Positions 51,599-58,301 of a DNA stretch of 64,000 bases are shown here, piece by piece. This DNA is from Marinirhabdus sp963799365. Lineage in GTDB: Bacteria; Bacteroidota; Bacteroidia; Flavobacteriales; Flavobacteriaceae. The DNA is taken from NCBI GenBank assembly GCA_963799365.1, contig CAWCWV010000017.1:719913-783912 (forward strand), read 5' to 3'. Within the stretch, counting starts at the first letter, position 1. Every line of letters begins with the position of its first letter. The notes under the pieces are model-generated. The model was not told where the DNA came from and did no database searches. It worked only from the letters and a program-made list of their open reading frames with translations. The position numbers and the translations under genes were made by a program.

Positions 51599-52070
51599 GA
51601 AAAAAACATTTATATCAGGGGTGTTGCTATCATTAAGTTTGATAGCAACACCTTTCTTATTTTATATTTATAAATATGCGCCTGCCGAACCAGATGTTTC
51701 GTGGGATACTATTTTTGGGACCATTGAAGCTGGTAATTTTGGTAGCGTGCAAAGTTATATGCACGCACTTTTCACCAAAATTACTTTTGTATTAATTACT
51801 GCTATTTGGTTTATAACCTCTAGAAATTGGTGGAAATATGCCATACTCGTGCCACTTACTATGTTTTTATTTCAACTTTCTGGTGTTATTAATCATCAAA
51901 TTCAATTTATAGACGAATTTGATTTCTTCTATTCTATTCCTGTTATTATTCCTATTTTATTACTCCTTATATTTATTTCTTATCGTATAAGTAAAAGAAA
52001 TGCTATTGCCGAAGCTTTAAATGCCGATGCTAATGAAGAGGTAAAGAAATTGATGAGTGATGATCTTTAA
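51549..52070 (+). CDS. Four-helix integral membrane protein of unknown function
   Basis: A 173-aa protein from the ATG at 51549: basic N-terminus 'STKRNTKFRQTDRKK', then four hydrophobic segments ('LLSLSLIATPFLFYIY', 'ITFVLITAIWFI', 'YAILVPLTMFLFQLS', 'SIPVIIPILLLLIFISY') and an acidic C-terminal tail. No family recognised. The start overlaps the small lipoprotein gene by 50 bp and a perfect hairpin (51620-51652) lies inside the coding sequence, so either expression is coupled or a later start is used. Confidence 0.7.
   Translation: MTNKSTKRNTKFRQTDRKKTFISGVLLSLSLIATPFLFYIYKYAPAEPDVSWDTIFGTIEAGNFGSVQSYMHALFTKITFVLITAIWFITSRNWWKYAILVPLTMFLFQLSGVINHQIQFIDEFDFFYSIPVIIPILLLLIFISYRISKRNAIAEALNADANEEVKKLMSDDL
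51620..51652 (+). promoter_or_regulatory. Perfect hairpin inside the membrane-protein 5' region
   Basis: 12-bp stem GGTGTTGCTATC (51620-51631)/GATAGCAACACC (51641-51652), 9-nt loop, then TTTCTTATTTT. It is located just after the lipoprotein stop, so it could act as a partial terminator or attenuator between the two genes. Confidence 0.55.
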
Positions 52071-52181
52071 AATAGCATCATAAAATAATTAAATTTTAAA
52101 GCTAATAAAGCTTTGTTAGTTTTGTAAAAGTTTTAAATTTGCAACCGCTTTCAATTAGAAAGATATGTTCTTATAAATTAC

Positions 52182-52254
52182 GCGAAAATAGCTCAGTTGG
52201 TAGAGCGCCACCTTGCCAAGGTGGAGGTCGCGGGTTCGAATCCCGTTTTTCGCT
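52182..52254 (+). tRNA. tRNA-Gly (anticodon GCC)
   Basis: 73 nt with full cloverleaf: acceptor GCGAAAA/TTTTCGC, D-arm GCTC/GAGC, anticodon stem CCACC/GGTGG with loop TTGCCAA, T-arm with TTCGAAT and discriminator T. CCA is not encoded. Confidence 0.96.
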
Positions 52255-52360
52255 CTGCTTCGATACTTTTTATAACCTTACGGTTTTAAAAACACTCAGC
52301 AACCCTCAAACGCGGTTAGAGAATTAAAATATCGAATAAAAAAATATACCAATAGAGGCT

Positions 52361-52380
52361 GCGCAGTGAGCGGAGTCGAA
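52361..52380. repeat. Dispersed TTCGACTCCGCTCAC motif
   Basis: Reverse strand TTCGACTCCGCTCACTGCGC, just upstream of tRNA-Leu; same family as 26181-26200 and 10511-10526. Confidence 0.45.
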
Positions 52381-52382
52381 CT

Positions 52383-52468
52383 GCTCGAGTGGTGGAATTG
52401 GTAGACACGCTGGACTTAAAATCCAGTGGGCAGTAATGTCCGTACGGGTTCAAGTCCCGTCTCGAGTA
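52383..52468 (+). tRNA. tRNA-Leu (anticodon TAA), integration target
   Basis: 86-nt class II tRNA: acceptor GCTCGAG/CTCGAGT (one G-U pair), anticodon stem CTGGA/TCCAG around CTTAAAA, long variable arm 'TGGGCAGTAATGTCCGTA', T-arm with TTCAAGT. Its last 23 nt plus 'CA' are repeated at 58125-58149, so an integrative element has inserted here and left the tRNA intact. Confidence 0.96.
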
Positions 52469-52470
52469 CA
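52446..52470. other. attL: 3' end of tRNA-Leu
   Basis: 25 bp (starts GGGTTCAAGTCC, ends CGAGTACA) identical to 58125-58149. The flanks differ on both sides, so this is the crossover core of the integrated element. Confidence 0.92.
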
Positions 52471-52474
52471 TAGA

Positions 52475-52513
52475 AAAACCGTAATAGACTATTTATTAGT
52501 TTTTTACGGTTTT
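52475..52513 (+). terminator. Terminator just inside the element's left end
   Basis: AAAACCGTAA (52475-52484) pairs with TTACGGTTTT (52504-52513), then CTTTTT. It now terminates tRNA-Leu; the original one is probably at 58159-58184. Confidence 0.75.
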
Positions 52514-52529
52514 CTTTTTGCTGTTCTTA

Positions 52530-52548
52530 CCCACATCTTCCCCACATC
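52530..52548. repeat. Left candidate integrase arm site
   Basis: CCCACATCTTCCCCAC (52530-52545), continuing ATC, is two tandem near-copies of CCCACATC, 60 bp inside attL. The 16-bp sequence recurs exactly at 57979-57994. Confidence 0.7.
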
Positions 52549-52599
52549 TATTAAATTCAGTCAAATTTGCTTGTTATATTTTTGATTAAATTTGAAAGT

Positions 52600-52974
52600 A
52601 TGAGAAATATATACATCACAATAATTACCTTTTTAATCGTTTTTGGGGTATCGGGTTTTCTTACATCGAAGGAGACATATTTTCTTGCCCATCCTACAGA
52701 TGGAAAAAACGAGGTTTCAAAAAAAGTATTCAACGGTTTTCCTGCTAGTTTTAAGATGACTGAAACATCATACCACCTAGAATTAGCACTTATTATATCG
52801 GCTTTGGCCTCCGGGTTAGTTCTATCAATTTTTTCTATTAAAAAGGAATTGAGTATTAAAAGTAAGTCTATAAAGAAAGAAAACAATCCGAAGATACCCA
52901 AGATGACCAGATCGGAACGGCTCAAAGCGACAGCGTTTATGAACGTGATGGAAAAAAGGAAAAAGGCTAAATAA
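52600..52974 (+). CDS. Small membrane protein of unknown function (element)
   Basis: A 124-aa protein, start at 52600 ('MRNIYITIITFLIVFGVSGF'). Two hydrophobic segments (residues about 3-18 and 58-75) enclose a 40-residue polar loop; a basic C-terminal tail follows ('KMTRSERLKATAFMNVMEKR'). No family recognised. First gene inside the element. Confidence 0.6.
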   Translation: MRNIYITIITFLIVFGVSGFLTSKETYFLAHPTDGKNEVSKKVFNGFPASFKMTETSYHLELALIISALASGLVLSIFSIKKELSIKSKSIKKENNPKIPKMTRSERLKATAFMNVMEKRKKAK

Positions 52975-52982
52975 AATTTGAG

Positions 52983-53222
52983 TCAGTGAACTTCTAAAGT
53001 ATTTTTCAATTTCTTTTTAAGAGCAAAATCTTTTGTTTGATTACCGTTCCACATGATGTCGAGTGTTTGATAATTAATGCCTTCATCAAATATCTCGTCA
53101 TTAATGATGTTTTGCATATACCATCGAGACCATTGAGAGGGAGATAGTTCTAGGAAATCATATAATTCTCTAGCAGAAACAACGTCCCCGTTTTCGGTTT
53201 TAGAAATTTTGATTAGTTCCAT
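52983..53222 (-). CDS. Truncated AntA/AntB-type phage antirepressor
   Basis: A 79-aa protein. The N-terminal 60 residues follow the AntA pattern: 'VVSARELYDFLELSPSQWSR' then a Trp/Tyr-rich 'GINYQTLDIMWN'. The usual continuation ('DYALTLDTAKEIAM'-type) is missing: after 'TKDFALKKK' it ends. Either a short natural variant or a 3'-truncated gene. Points to phage ancestry of the element. Confidence 0.6.
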   Translation of the reverse strand: MELIKISKTENGDVVSARELYDFLELSPSQWSRWYMQNIINDEIFDEGINYQTLDIMWNGNQTKDFALKKKLKNTLEVH

Positions 53223-53385
53223 ATTGTTTCTTGAGTTTATTCTAAATAGGCAAACTCAAATATGAGTTAGCGAATTTCAAGACTAGATGTTGAAATTTGG
53301 AGTTTTACCTAAAATAGGTAAAAATCACCTCCCAATAGGGAAGGTATAAGATGCAATTTTACCCCCATAACACAAAACACAAGTT

Positions 53386-53667
53386 ATGGAAAATTCAAGT
53401 ATTCAATTCATTAATTGCACGCCCAATGATTTAAAAATGGGTATTTCCGATGAGGTAAAGCGCCAAATCGATGAGATTAAAAAAGAGTTTCAGCCAAAGA
53501 AGCCAAGTGAATATCTTACGAGAAATGAAGTAGCAAAACTTCTAAAAGTGGATATTAGTACAGTACACAATTATACTAAGCGAAAAATTTTACAGTCGTG
53601 GGGCATTGGCCGAAGAATATATTACAAGCGTTCACAGGTGGAACAAGCCATTATAAAAATAAATTAA
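53386..53667 (+). CDS. Excisionase-like helix-turn-helix protein
   Basis: A 93-aa protein: an N-terminal helical part ('ISDEVKRQIDEIKKEF') and a winged/MerR-type HTH ('YLTRNEVAKLLKVDISTVHN', 'GIGRRIYYKRSQVEQAI') as in excisionase-family (Xis) DNA-binding proteins. In Flavobacteria such genes accompany tyrosine integrases and replication genes. It probably directs excision or controls the element. Confidence 0.8.
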   Translation: MENSSIQFINCTPNDLKMGISDEVKRQIDEIKKEFQPKKPSEYLTRNEVAKLLKVDISTVHNYTKRKILQSWGIGRRIYYKRSQVEQAIIKIN

Positions 53668-53673
53668 TGGCTA

Positions 53674-54063
53674 ATGGCAACGCATATACCGACACCGAAA
53701 ACTTTTAGTTTCGAGGTTTTAAAAACCTTTAAAACAACAAGACACTACGCGCCTATAATACCGACAAATCACGGTATTTTATCACAACCAATAAACATTA
53801 GTAAAGACCAGGGTTTTGCAAAATCAAGTCCTGATTATTGGTTGAAGATTAGAAATAAAAATAAATGGAGTGACAATGTTACTGGCTTATTTCATACTGG
53901 GAAAAGTATGTTTTACTATGGAGACTTGAACAACAAAAAAGATACTTTGTTATTTCGGTTCCACAGTAACGGAAACCTCACAATCTACCTTTTTAAAGAC
54001 TATTTCACAAAGGATATTAATCTAATCCTAAGAACTATTCAAAATAAAAAAGAGACGGCTTAA
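53674..54063 (+). CDS. Element protein of unknown function
   Basis: A 129-aa protein, start 6 bp after the HTH stop, so co-transcribed. Soluble, mixed composition with 'YWLKIRNKNKWSDNVTGLFH' and 'MFYYGDLNNKKDTLLFRFHS'. The alternation of aromatic and charged residues suggests a beta-rich fold. No family recognised. A terminator overlaps its stop. Confidence 0.7.
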   Translation: MATHIPTPKTFSFEVLKTFKTTRHYAPIIPTNHGILSQPINISKDQGFAKSSPDYWLKIRNKNKWSDNVTGLFHTGKSMFYYGDLNNKKDTLLFRFHSNGNLTIYLFKDYFTKDINLILRTIQNKKETA

Positions 54064-54075
54064 AACCGTCTCTTT
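54049..54075 (+). terminator. Terminator overlapping the 129-aa gene's stop
   Basis: Perfect 10-bp stem AAAGAGACGG (54049-54058)/CCGTCTCTTT (54066-54075), 7-nt loop. It includes the TAA stop at 54061-54063 within the loop. Confidence 0.85.
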
Positions 54076-54135
54076 AATTGTTCAGATGTGTTGGAGTTTT
54101 GGCAACGCCCAACAGCGCAAATATACTATAAAACA

Positions 54136-55347
54136 ATGATTGACTATGTAAAATTTTTGATAGTAAATATTAATATCGAAAAATTACTAGAAAACCCTCT
54201 ACTAGATTTCAAGGTGTTAATAAGTACCTCAACCGGGGTAATTACAGAATTTAGAGAATCAAGAATTAATTTTTGCACGATAAAGGTTTATGATAGTGGG
54301 CTGGTGTTCTTTAGTGGGAGTATTCATAAATTTTGGAACGCATCACAAGGAATAAAGGCACCAAATTACAAGGATGAAAAGAGTTACAGAGGATATAACG
54401 GGAACGATTTTACCCTAAATGATGTTTGGAAAGTAAGAATGGCTCTATGTGAAATTTTTGAATGTGAACCGAATCAAATGATATTTAAAAATATTGAATT
54501 CGGGGCGAACCTAGAATTATCTTTTGCCCCCAAATTATTTATTAAGGGATTATTGTTTCACAACGGGAAACCTTTTGAATATAGATACAATAGGCAATAT
54601 TCCCAAGTTGAACATCAAAGATATTTTTTGAAAATTTACAACAAGGGCGAACAGTATAGCATGAACAAAAATATATTGCGAGTTGAGGTAAAAATAAATA
54701 GGAACAAACATTTTAGCGTTACGGGAATAGAAACTTTTGCAGACGTAAATACCGAGACGCTAAATAAAGCATCTATAATGTTACTAAAGCACTTTAAAAA
54801 AATTTTGTACTATGACTACACTACAAGCAAAAGGTTTCTTAATAAGAATGAATTACGCCTTATAACGCAGTACTCAAATATAAATTATTGGTTGAATGAT
54901 TTAGAGCCTAGACATAGAGACAGACAGAAGAAAAAACTTTATAAAATAACATCAAAGCATTCAGAGTTTTTACTTTCAGAAATTACTAGAAAATTAAGAG
55001 AAAAGTGTGTAATAATTAACAGGCTTTCCGAAACACCCAAGTGTGTAATAATTAACAATTCAAGTATAGGGTTAAACATTACACAACCCACCCTAAAAAG
55101 ATGCCCTGTTACCGGGCTAGATATTTCAATGCAAAATTATAAGAGCAAAACGATAACAATGGTAGGATTGAAGTACTTGTATACATTCAATAAAAGAACT
55201 TATCACAAATTACATTTACAATTATTTGGGTCAATGTACAGTGGTTATAAATTACCTCTTGAAATGAGAATTATATTAAGAGAGGTTAAAAAAAGGTACC
55301 GAAATTTAAACACCCCTACAGAGGGACTTTTAACGTCTGCGTACTGA
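54136..55347 (+). CDS. Putative phage/plasmid-type replication protein
   Basis: A 403-aa protein, start at 54136 ('MIDYVKFLIVNINIEKLLEN'). Features reminiscent of gene II/X-type or Rep_trans replication initiators: 'YDSGLVFFSGSIHKFWN' near the N-terminus, 'RYFLKIYNKGEQY' with candidate catalytic Tyr/Lys, 'NILRVEVKINRNKHF', and a late 'RCPVTGLDISMQNY' Cys-containing motif I have seen in flavobacterial element proteins. Rolling-circle initiation is a guess from this pattern. Very A+T-rich codon use compared with the flanking chromosome. Confidence 0.5.
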   Translation: MIDYVKFLIVNINIEKLLENPLLDFKVLISTSTGVITEFRESRINFCTIKVYDSGLVFFSGSIHKFWNASQGIKAPNYKDEKSYRGYNGNDFTLNDVWKVRMALCEIFECEPNQMIFKNIEFGANLELSFAPKLFIKGLLFHNGKPFEYRYNRQYSQVEHQRYFLKIYNKGEQYSMNKNILRVEVKINRNKHFSVTGIETFADVNTETLNKASIMLLKHFKKILYYDYTTSKRFLNKNELRLITQYSNINYWLNDLEPRHRDRQKKKLYKITSKHSEFLLSEITRKLREKCVIINRLSETPKCVIINNSSIGLNITQPTLKRCPVTGLDISMQNYKSKTITMVGLKYLYTFNKRTYHKLHLQLFGSMYSGYKLPLEMRIILREVKKRYRNLNTPTEGLLTSAY

Positions 55348-55467
55348 CTACCAAAAATCTTTAATGTTATTTGAAATGGCCTGTTTAAGCGCATTAATTT
55401 CTATCTCCTGTTGTACTAAGATTTCGTTATAATCTTCATTAAACTCTTTGTTGTTTCGTACTTGCAT
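55348..55467 (-). CDS. 39-aa helical ORF abutting the Rep-like gene
   Basis: Reads MQVRNNKEFNEDYNEILVQQ, then continues with a mostly helical 19-residue end 'IEINALKQAISNNIKDFW'. It is a short, charged, coiled-coil-like peptide. Its stop is directly next to the TGA of the Rep-like gene, tail to tail. It is a plausible small protein but could be chance. Confidence 0.4.
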   Translation of the reverse strand: MQVRNNKEFNEDYNEILVQQEIEINALKQAISNNIKDFW

Positions 55468-55816
55468 AGCGTTAATTATTTTTAGTTGTTAAAATCGAAA
55501 GTATGTAAAATTAGTTCTTTTTTAAATTAGTTAGTTCAGGGTAAATCTTTAAAAATTTTGATCCAATCGATTAAAGCAAACCCCATACCCGAAATAAAAA
55601 CGATTTCCTGTGATGGCCAAGGTGCTCTTAATCTACCTATCCATACCAAAAGCACTATTACCTAACATTTTTTTTTAGTTAGTAACCCCGATGAGAATAC
55701 TACCTTAATTCTTTAAATTCAATTCAGTTGCCAACGGTTAACAATAGGCGTTTTACCTTTAATGGGTGTGTTGTTTTTAAGAACGGGTATTGTACCATAA
55801 GCGATTAGAATGGAAA
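55468..55816. other. Gene-free region in the element
   Basis: 349 bp with no ORF over 40 codons and no clear hairpin. It could hold an origin or promoter; I see no iterons. Confidence 0.4.
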
Positions 55817-56635
55817 CTATTGCAAATCAATTATATTAAAGTCGATATCACAAACAACTTTTTTAAACAACTGAATGGCCTTACTTCTATTTTTACCTAA
55901 AGAGTTTTTTTTAGAAATAAAGGTCAACTCTTCAATACTGTTTTCTGCAATAAAACCGTATTGTTCAAGCATACTCACATAATCTTTGAAGGCCATATTT
56001 TTTGTGTACATTTCTTCTTTGAAAAAATGATAAAGAGCACATATCTCCTTTCTTAATTGATCTGCAGTAGGATTAGTTTTTTTAATCTCATTTAAATACT
56101 GTGTGTATATATCTCCAACATATTCAAATTTAAATAGCCCTTCATATTTGTTGGTACCTTCTACGTCAATCAAAAAATGCTGACTTGTCACTCTATCAAA
56201 ATCAATTTTTTTCGGTGTTGTTAACTGGGTTAGAGCTTCGTCTAAATACCTTAGTTTCTTTTTTGCATTTTCATTAAAAATTTTTTCAATTTCGGATCCT
56301 CTTATAATGGCATTATAGTTTTGATAAAATCCATCTTCCAAACCCCGCAATGAGCCCTCAACTGTATTCTCAATGTTTCTGTATTCTTGTAAAATAAATC
56401 TTTCAGTTATCAAACCCGTTTCTTGTTCCCTTTTTTTGAAAGTATTTTTATAAGTCTCAAATGAACAATCAAACCAAAAAACGCAATATTTTTCTGATAG
56501 TTCATAAAGACTTAATAAGTCCCTGGCAATAGCCCTATTTATCTTTTGTCGTTTTTCAGGCATAGGGAATGGCTTGTTATTAAGCCTCTGTATATCGTGC
56601 CAAATTTTATATTTTAGTTTATTGAATTCTTCCAT
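55817..56635 (-). CDS. Unknown 272-aa protein coupled to the integrase
   Basis: Mostly helical and soluble, with 'WHDIQRLNNKPFPMPEKRQK', 'YCVFWFDCSFETYKNTFKKR', 'LRKEICALYHFFKEEMYTKN' and 'FKDYVSMLEQYGFIAENSIE'. I do not recognise a family. Its ATG (56635-56633) directly follows the integrase stop, so the two are co-translated. Conserved integrase-linked genes may be accessory recombination factors; genes in such a place can also be defence cargo. No motif decides it. Confidence 0.65.
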   Translation of the reverse strand: MEEFNKLKYKIWHDIQRLNNKPFPMPEKRQKINRAIARDLLSLYELSEKYCVFWFDCSFETYKNTFKKREQETGLITERFILQEYRNIENTVEGSLRGLEDGFYQNYNAIIRGSEIEKIFNENAKKKLRYLDEALTQLTTPKKIDFDRVTSQHFLIDVEGTNKYEGLFKFEYVGDIYTQYLNEIKKTNPTADQLRKEICALYHFFKEEMYTKNMAFKDYVSMLEQYGFIAENSIEELTFISKKNSLGKNRSKAIQLFKKVVCDIDFNIIDLQ

Positions 56636-57937
56636 TTACAAGTTTGCAATTTCGGCCTTGTGAGCCAATTTTAAGTTGGTTTTTTTCTCCTGTTTTAATT
56701 CTTGTATTTTGTAGAAGTCTGCTATTTGTTGGGCGTAGTCATAGCCATTTTTACCAATGTAGGTTAATAGCATTTTTTCTGTGCTATGTCTTGTGATTTG
56801 CATAATTAATGGCGTGGGTAATTTCCCATAATTGTTTGTTGCAAAACTTCTACGGCAAACGTGTGAACCTATTAATTTATACTTTGGATATTTCCCTGTA
56901 ACCTTACGATTTGTTTTTTTATCTTTTTTGCTCCCCTCTATTATTTCGTTTATTTCAGCGATCTTGCAAACCTTTTTAATGTATTCATTGAATTTTTGAA
57001 TAGAGATTTTGTATGGCAATCCAGTTTCTAAAATCTTTTTTGTTTCGGAAAGTAGAGGGATAGATACCGGTTTATTTGTTTTCTGCTGTGTTAGTTCAAT
57101 AATATCTAACCCATTTCGAGTAACGAAGTTTTCAGAAGTGATACTTAATAAGTCATTACCTCTTTGCCCTATATTGGAACCCAGTAACAGCCATTTACGC
57201 GCGTTCTCTAAAGATGGATTGAGTATTTCCGCTTCTTGTATTTTTTCCAGTTCTTGAGGCGACAGATAAACAATGAAGTCATTTTTAACCTTTCCGCTTT
57301 CAATTCGTTTTAATTGGTGGCTTGTTTCAATACCGTTTAACTCTGCATCATAACACACAGTCTTTAAATCATCTATTTTTTTTTGGGAATAACTTGGTGC
57401 GTAATTACGTTCATTCACTAAGTAAGATAAAAACCTTTGCGCGTATTGCTTATTAACTTGCTTTACCTTGGTTTTAGTGGTGCCGTCAAATTCGCTAATT
57501 TTCTTTTTCAGTTGCTTGTATGAATTAACCCTACTCTTTGACAGCCCTAACCCACCTACACCGTTTTTGCGCACGTTAGAGGTATCTATTACGTTTTGAA
57601 CAGCATCTATTAAGTAATCACTTTGTTTGTGCTCATTAGCGCGTTTAAAATGCACATCAATTTTTAACTGTAACCAATTAGCATCCACCTCAACGCCTTC
57701 AATAGTCGCGTCGTTTAACTGCTTTTGTAAATAGTGTTCTAAACCTCGAAGTACGGTGGTTAGATTTTTATTATTCGGATTGTTTTGCTTGGGTAACGAA
57801 GTTGAGGTACTCCATTCATTCGGGTTAATTGACAACCCCGTTTTTCTTTCAAAACGTTGTGTTCGACTAATTGAAAGCTTTAAATAAATTGGTGCGTTAT
57901 CTTGCTTACTATGTAAGCGAAATTTAATAGTTGCCAT
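56636..57937 (-). CDS. Tyrosine recombinase / phage integrase
   Basis: A 433-aa protein: an N-terminal arm-binding domain ('FRLHSKQDNAPIYLKLSISR'), a SAM-like core-binding part ('YAQRFLSYLVNERNYAPSYS'), and the catalytic domain. Catalytic residues: Arg in 'GSNIGQRGNDLLSI', Lys in 'TQQKTNKPVSIPL', HxxR in 'GSHVCRRSFAT', His in 'ITRHSTEKML', Tyr in 'LLTYIGKNG'. It sits next to attR, reading inward, as usual for tRNA-targeting elements. Confidence 0.94.
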   Translation of the reverse strand: MATIKFRLHSKQDNAPIYLKLSISRTQRFERKTGLSINPNEWSTSTSLPKQNNPNNKNLTTVLRGLEHYLQKQLNDATIEGVEVDANWLQLKIDVHFKRANEHKQSDYLIDAVQNVIDTSNVRKNGVGGLGLSKSRVNSYKQLKKKISEFDGTTKTKVKQVNKQYAQRFLSYLVNERNYAPSYSQKKIDDLKTVCYDAELNGIETSHQLKRIESGKVKNDFIVYLSPQELEKIQEAEILNPSLENARKWLLLGSNIGQRGNDLLSITSENFVTRNGLDIIELTQQKTNKPVSIPLLSETKKILETGLPYKISIQKFNEYIKKVCKIAEINEIIEGSKKDKKTNRKVTGKYPKYKLIGSHVCRRSFATNNYGKLPTPLIMQITRHSTEKMLLTYIGKNGYDYAQQIADFYKIQELKQEKKTNLKLAHKAEIANL

Positions 57938-57977
57938 AAGAAGATTTTACATTTGAACATCACAAATATAACTCTTT

Positions 57978-57994
57978 CCCCACATCTTCCCCAC
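57978..57994. repeat. Right candidate integrase arm site
   Basis: CCCCACATCTTCCCCAC; 16 of its 17 bases equal 52530-52545 in the same orientation, 131 bp inside attR and just upstream of the integrase start. Confidence 0.7.
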
Positions 57995-58124
57995 CAAATT
58001 GCTATTTAAATCAATTTTATTACATTTTAATCAATCTCAATAAACCCCTGTTATAATCTGTTGTTGTTGATTTTACCTCTTGAAATGTGATTTTTTCAGG
58101 TGTTTTTCGATAATCAAAATTGGA

Positions 58125-58149
58125 GGGTTCAAGTCCCGTCTCGAGTACA
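58125..58149. other. attR: duplicated 25-bp tRNA-Leu 3' end
   Basis: Identical to 52446-52470; only the T-arm and acceptor part of the tRNA is present, so it is not a gene. Confidence 0.92.
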
Positions 58150-58158
58150 AATGGACAG

Positions 58159-58184
58159 AAAGCCAGGTTTAAAGACCTGGCTTT
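58159..58184 (+). terminator. Terminator just past attR (probably the original tRNA-Leu terminator)
   Basis: AAAGCCAGGT (58159-58168)/ACCTGGCTTT (58175-58184), 6-nt loop, followed by T's. If the element were excised it would lie directly after tRNA-Leu. Confidence 0.85.
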
Positions 58185-58301
58185 TTGCATTTAAAAATCC
58201 TGATGCTTGTAGGCGTTAAAATCGAAACCGCACATTTAGCAAAACGAGACCAAACTGAAATAAAAAAGGATTACCAGTCTTGTCTCTTGCTCTAAAGAAC
58301 T

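Larger units (their letters stand above)
52446..58149. mobile_element. 5.7-kb integrative element in tRNA-Leu
   Basis: Bounded by 25-bp direct repeats (attL/attR) formed by the tRNA-Leu 3' end. Contains, left to right: a membrane protein, a truncated antirepressor, an excisionase-like HTH protein, an unknown protein, a putative replication protein, a 39-aa ORF, an unknown 272-aa protein and a tyrosine integrase next to attR. A 16-bp repeat lies just inside each end. No capsid, portal, terminase or conjugation genes are present, so it is probably a satellite or a mobilisable/inovirus-like remnant relying on helpers. Confidence 0.9.

Noticed and set aside
51328..55580. Similar ATCGATTAAA(A)GCAAA sequences at 51330 and 55566
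   Set aside because: Short, imperfect and A+T-rich; one lies outside the element and one inside, with no shared context, so coincidence is likely.
58125..58149. Second tRNA-Leu
   Set aside because: Only the last 25 bp are present; it is the attR copy, not a gene.
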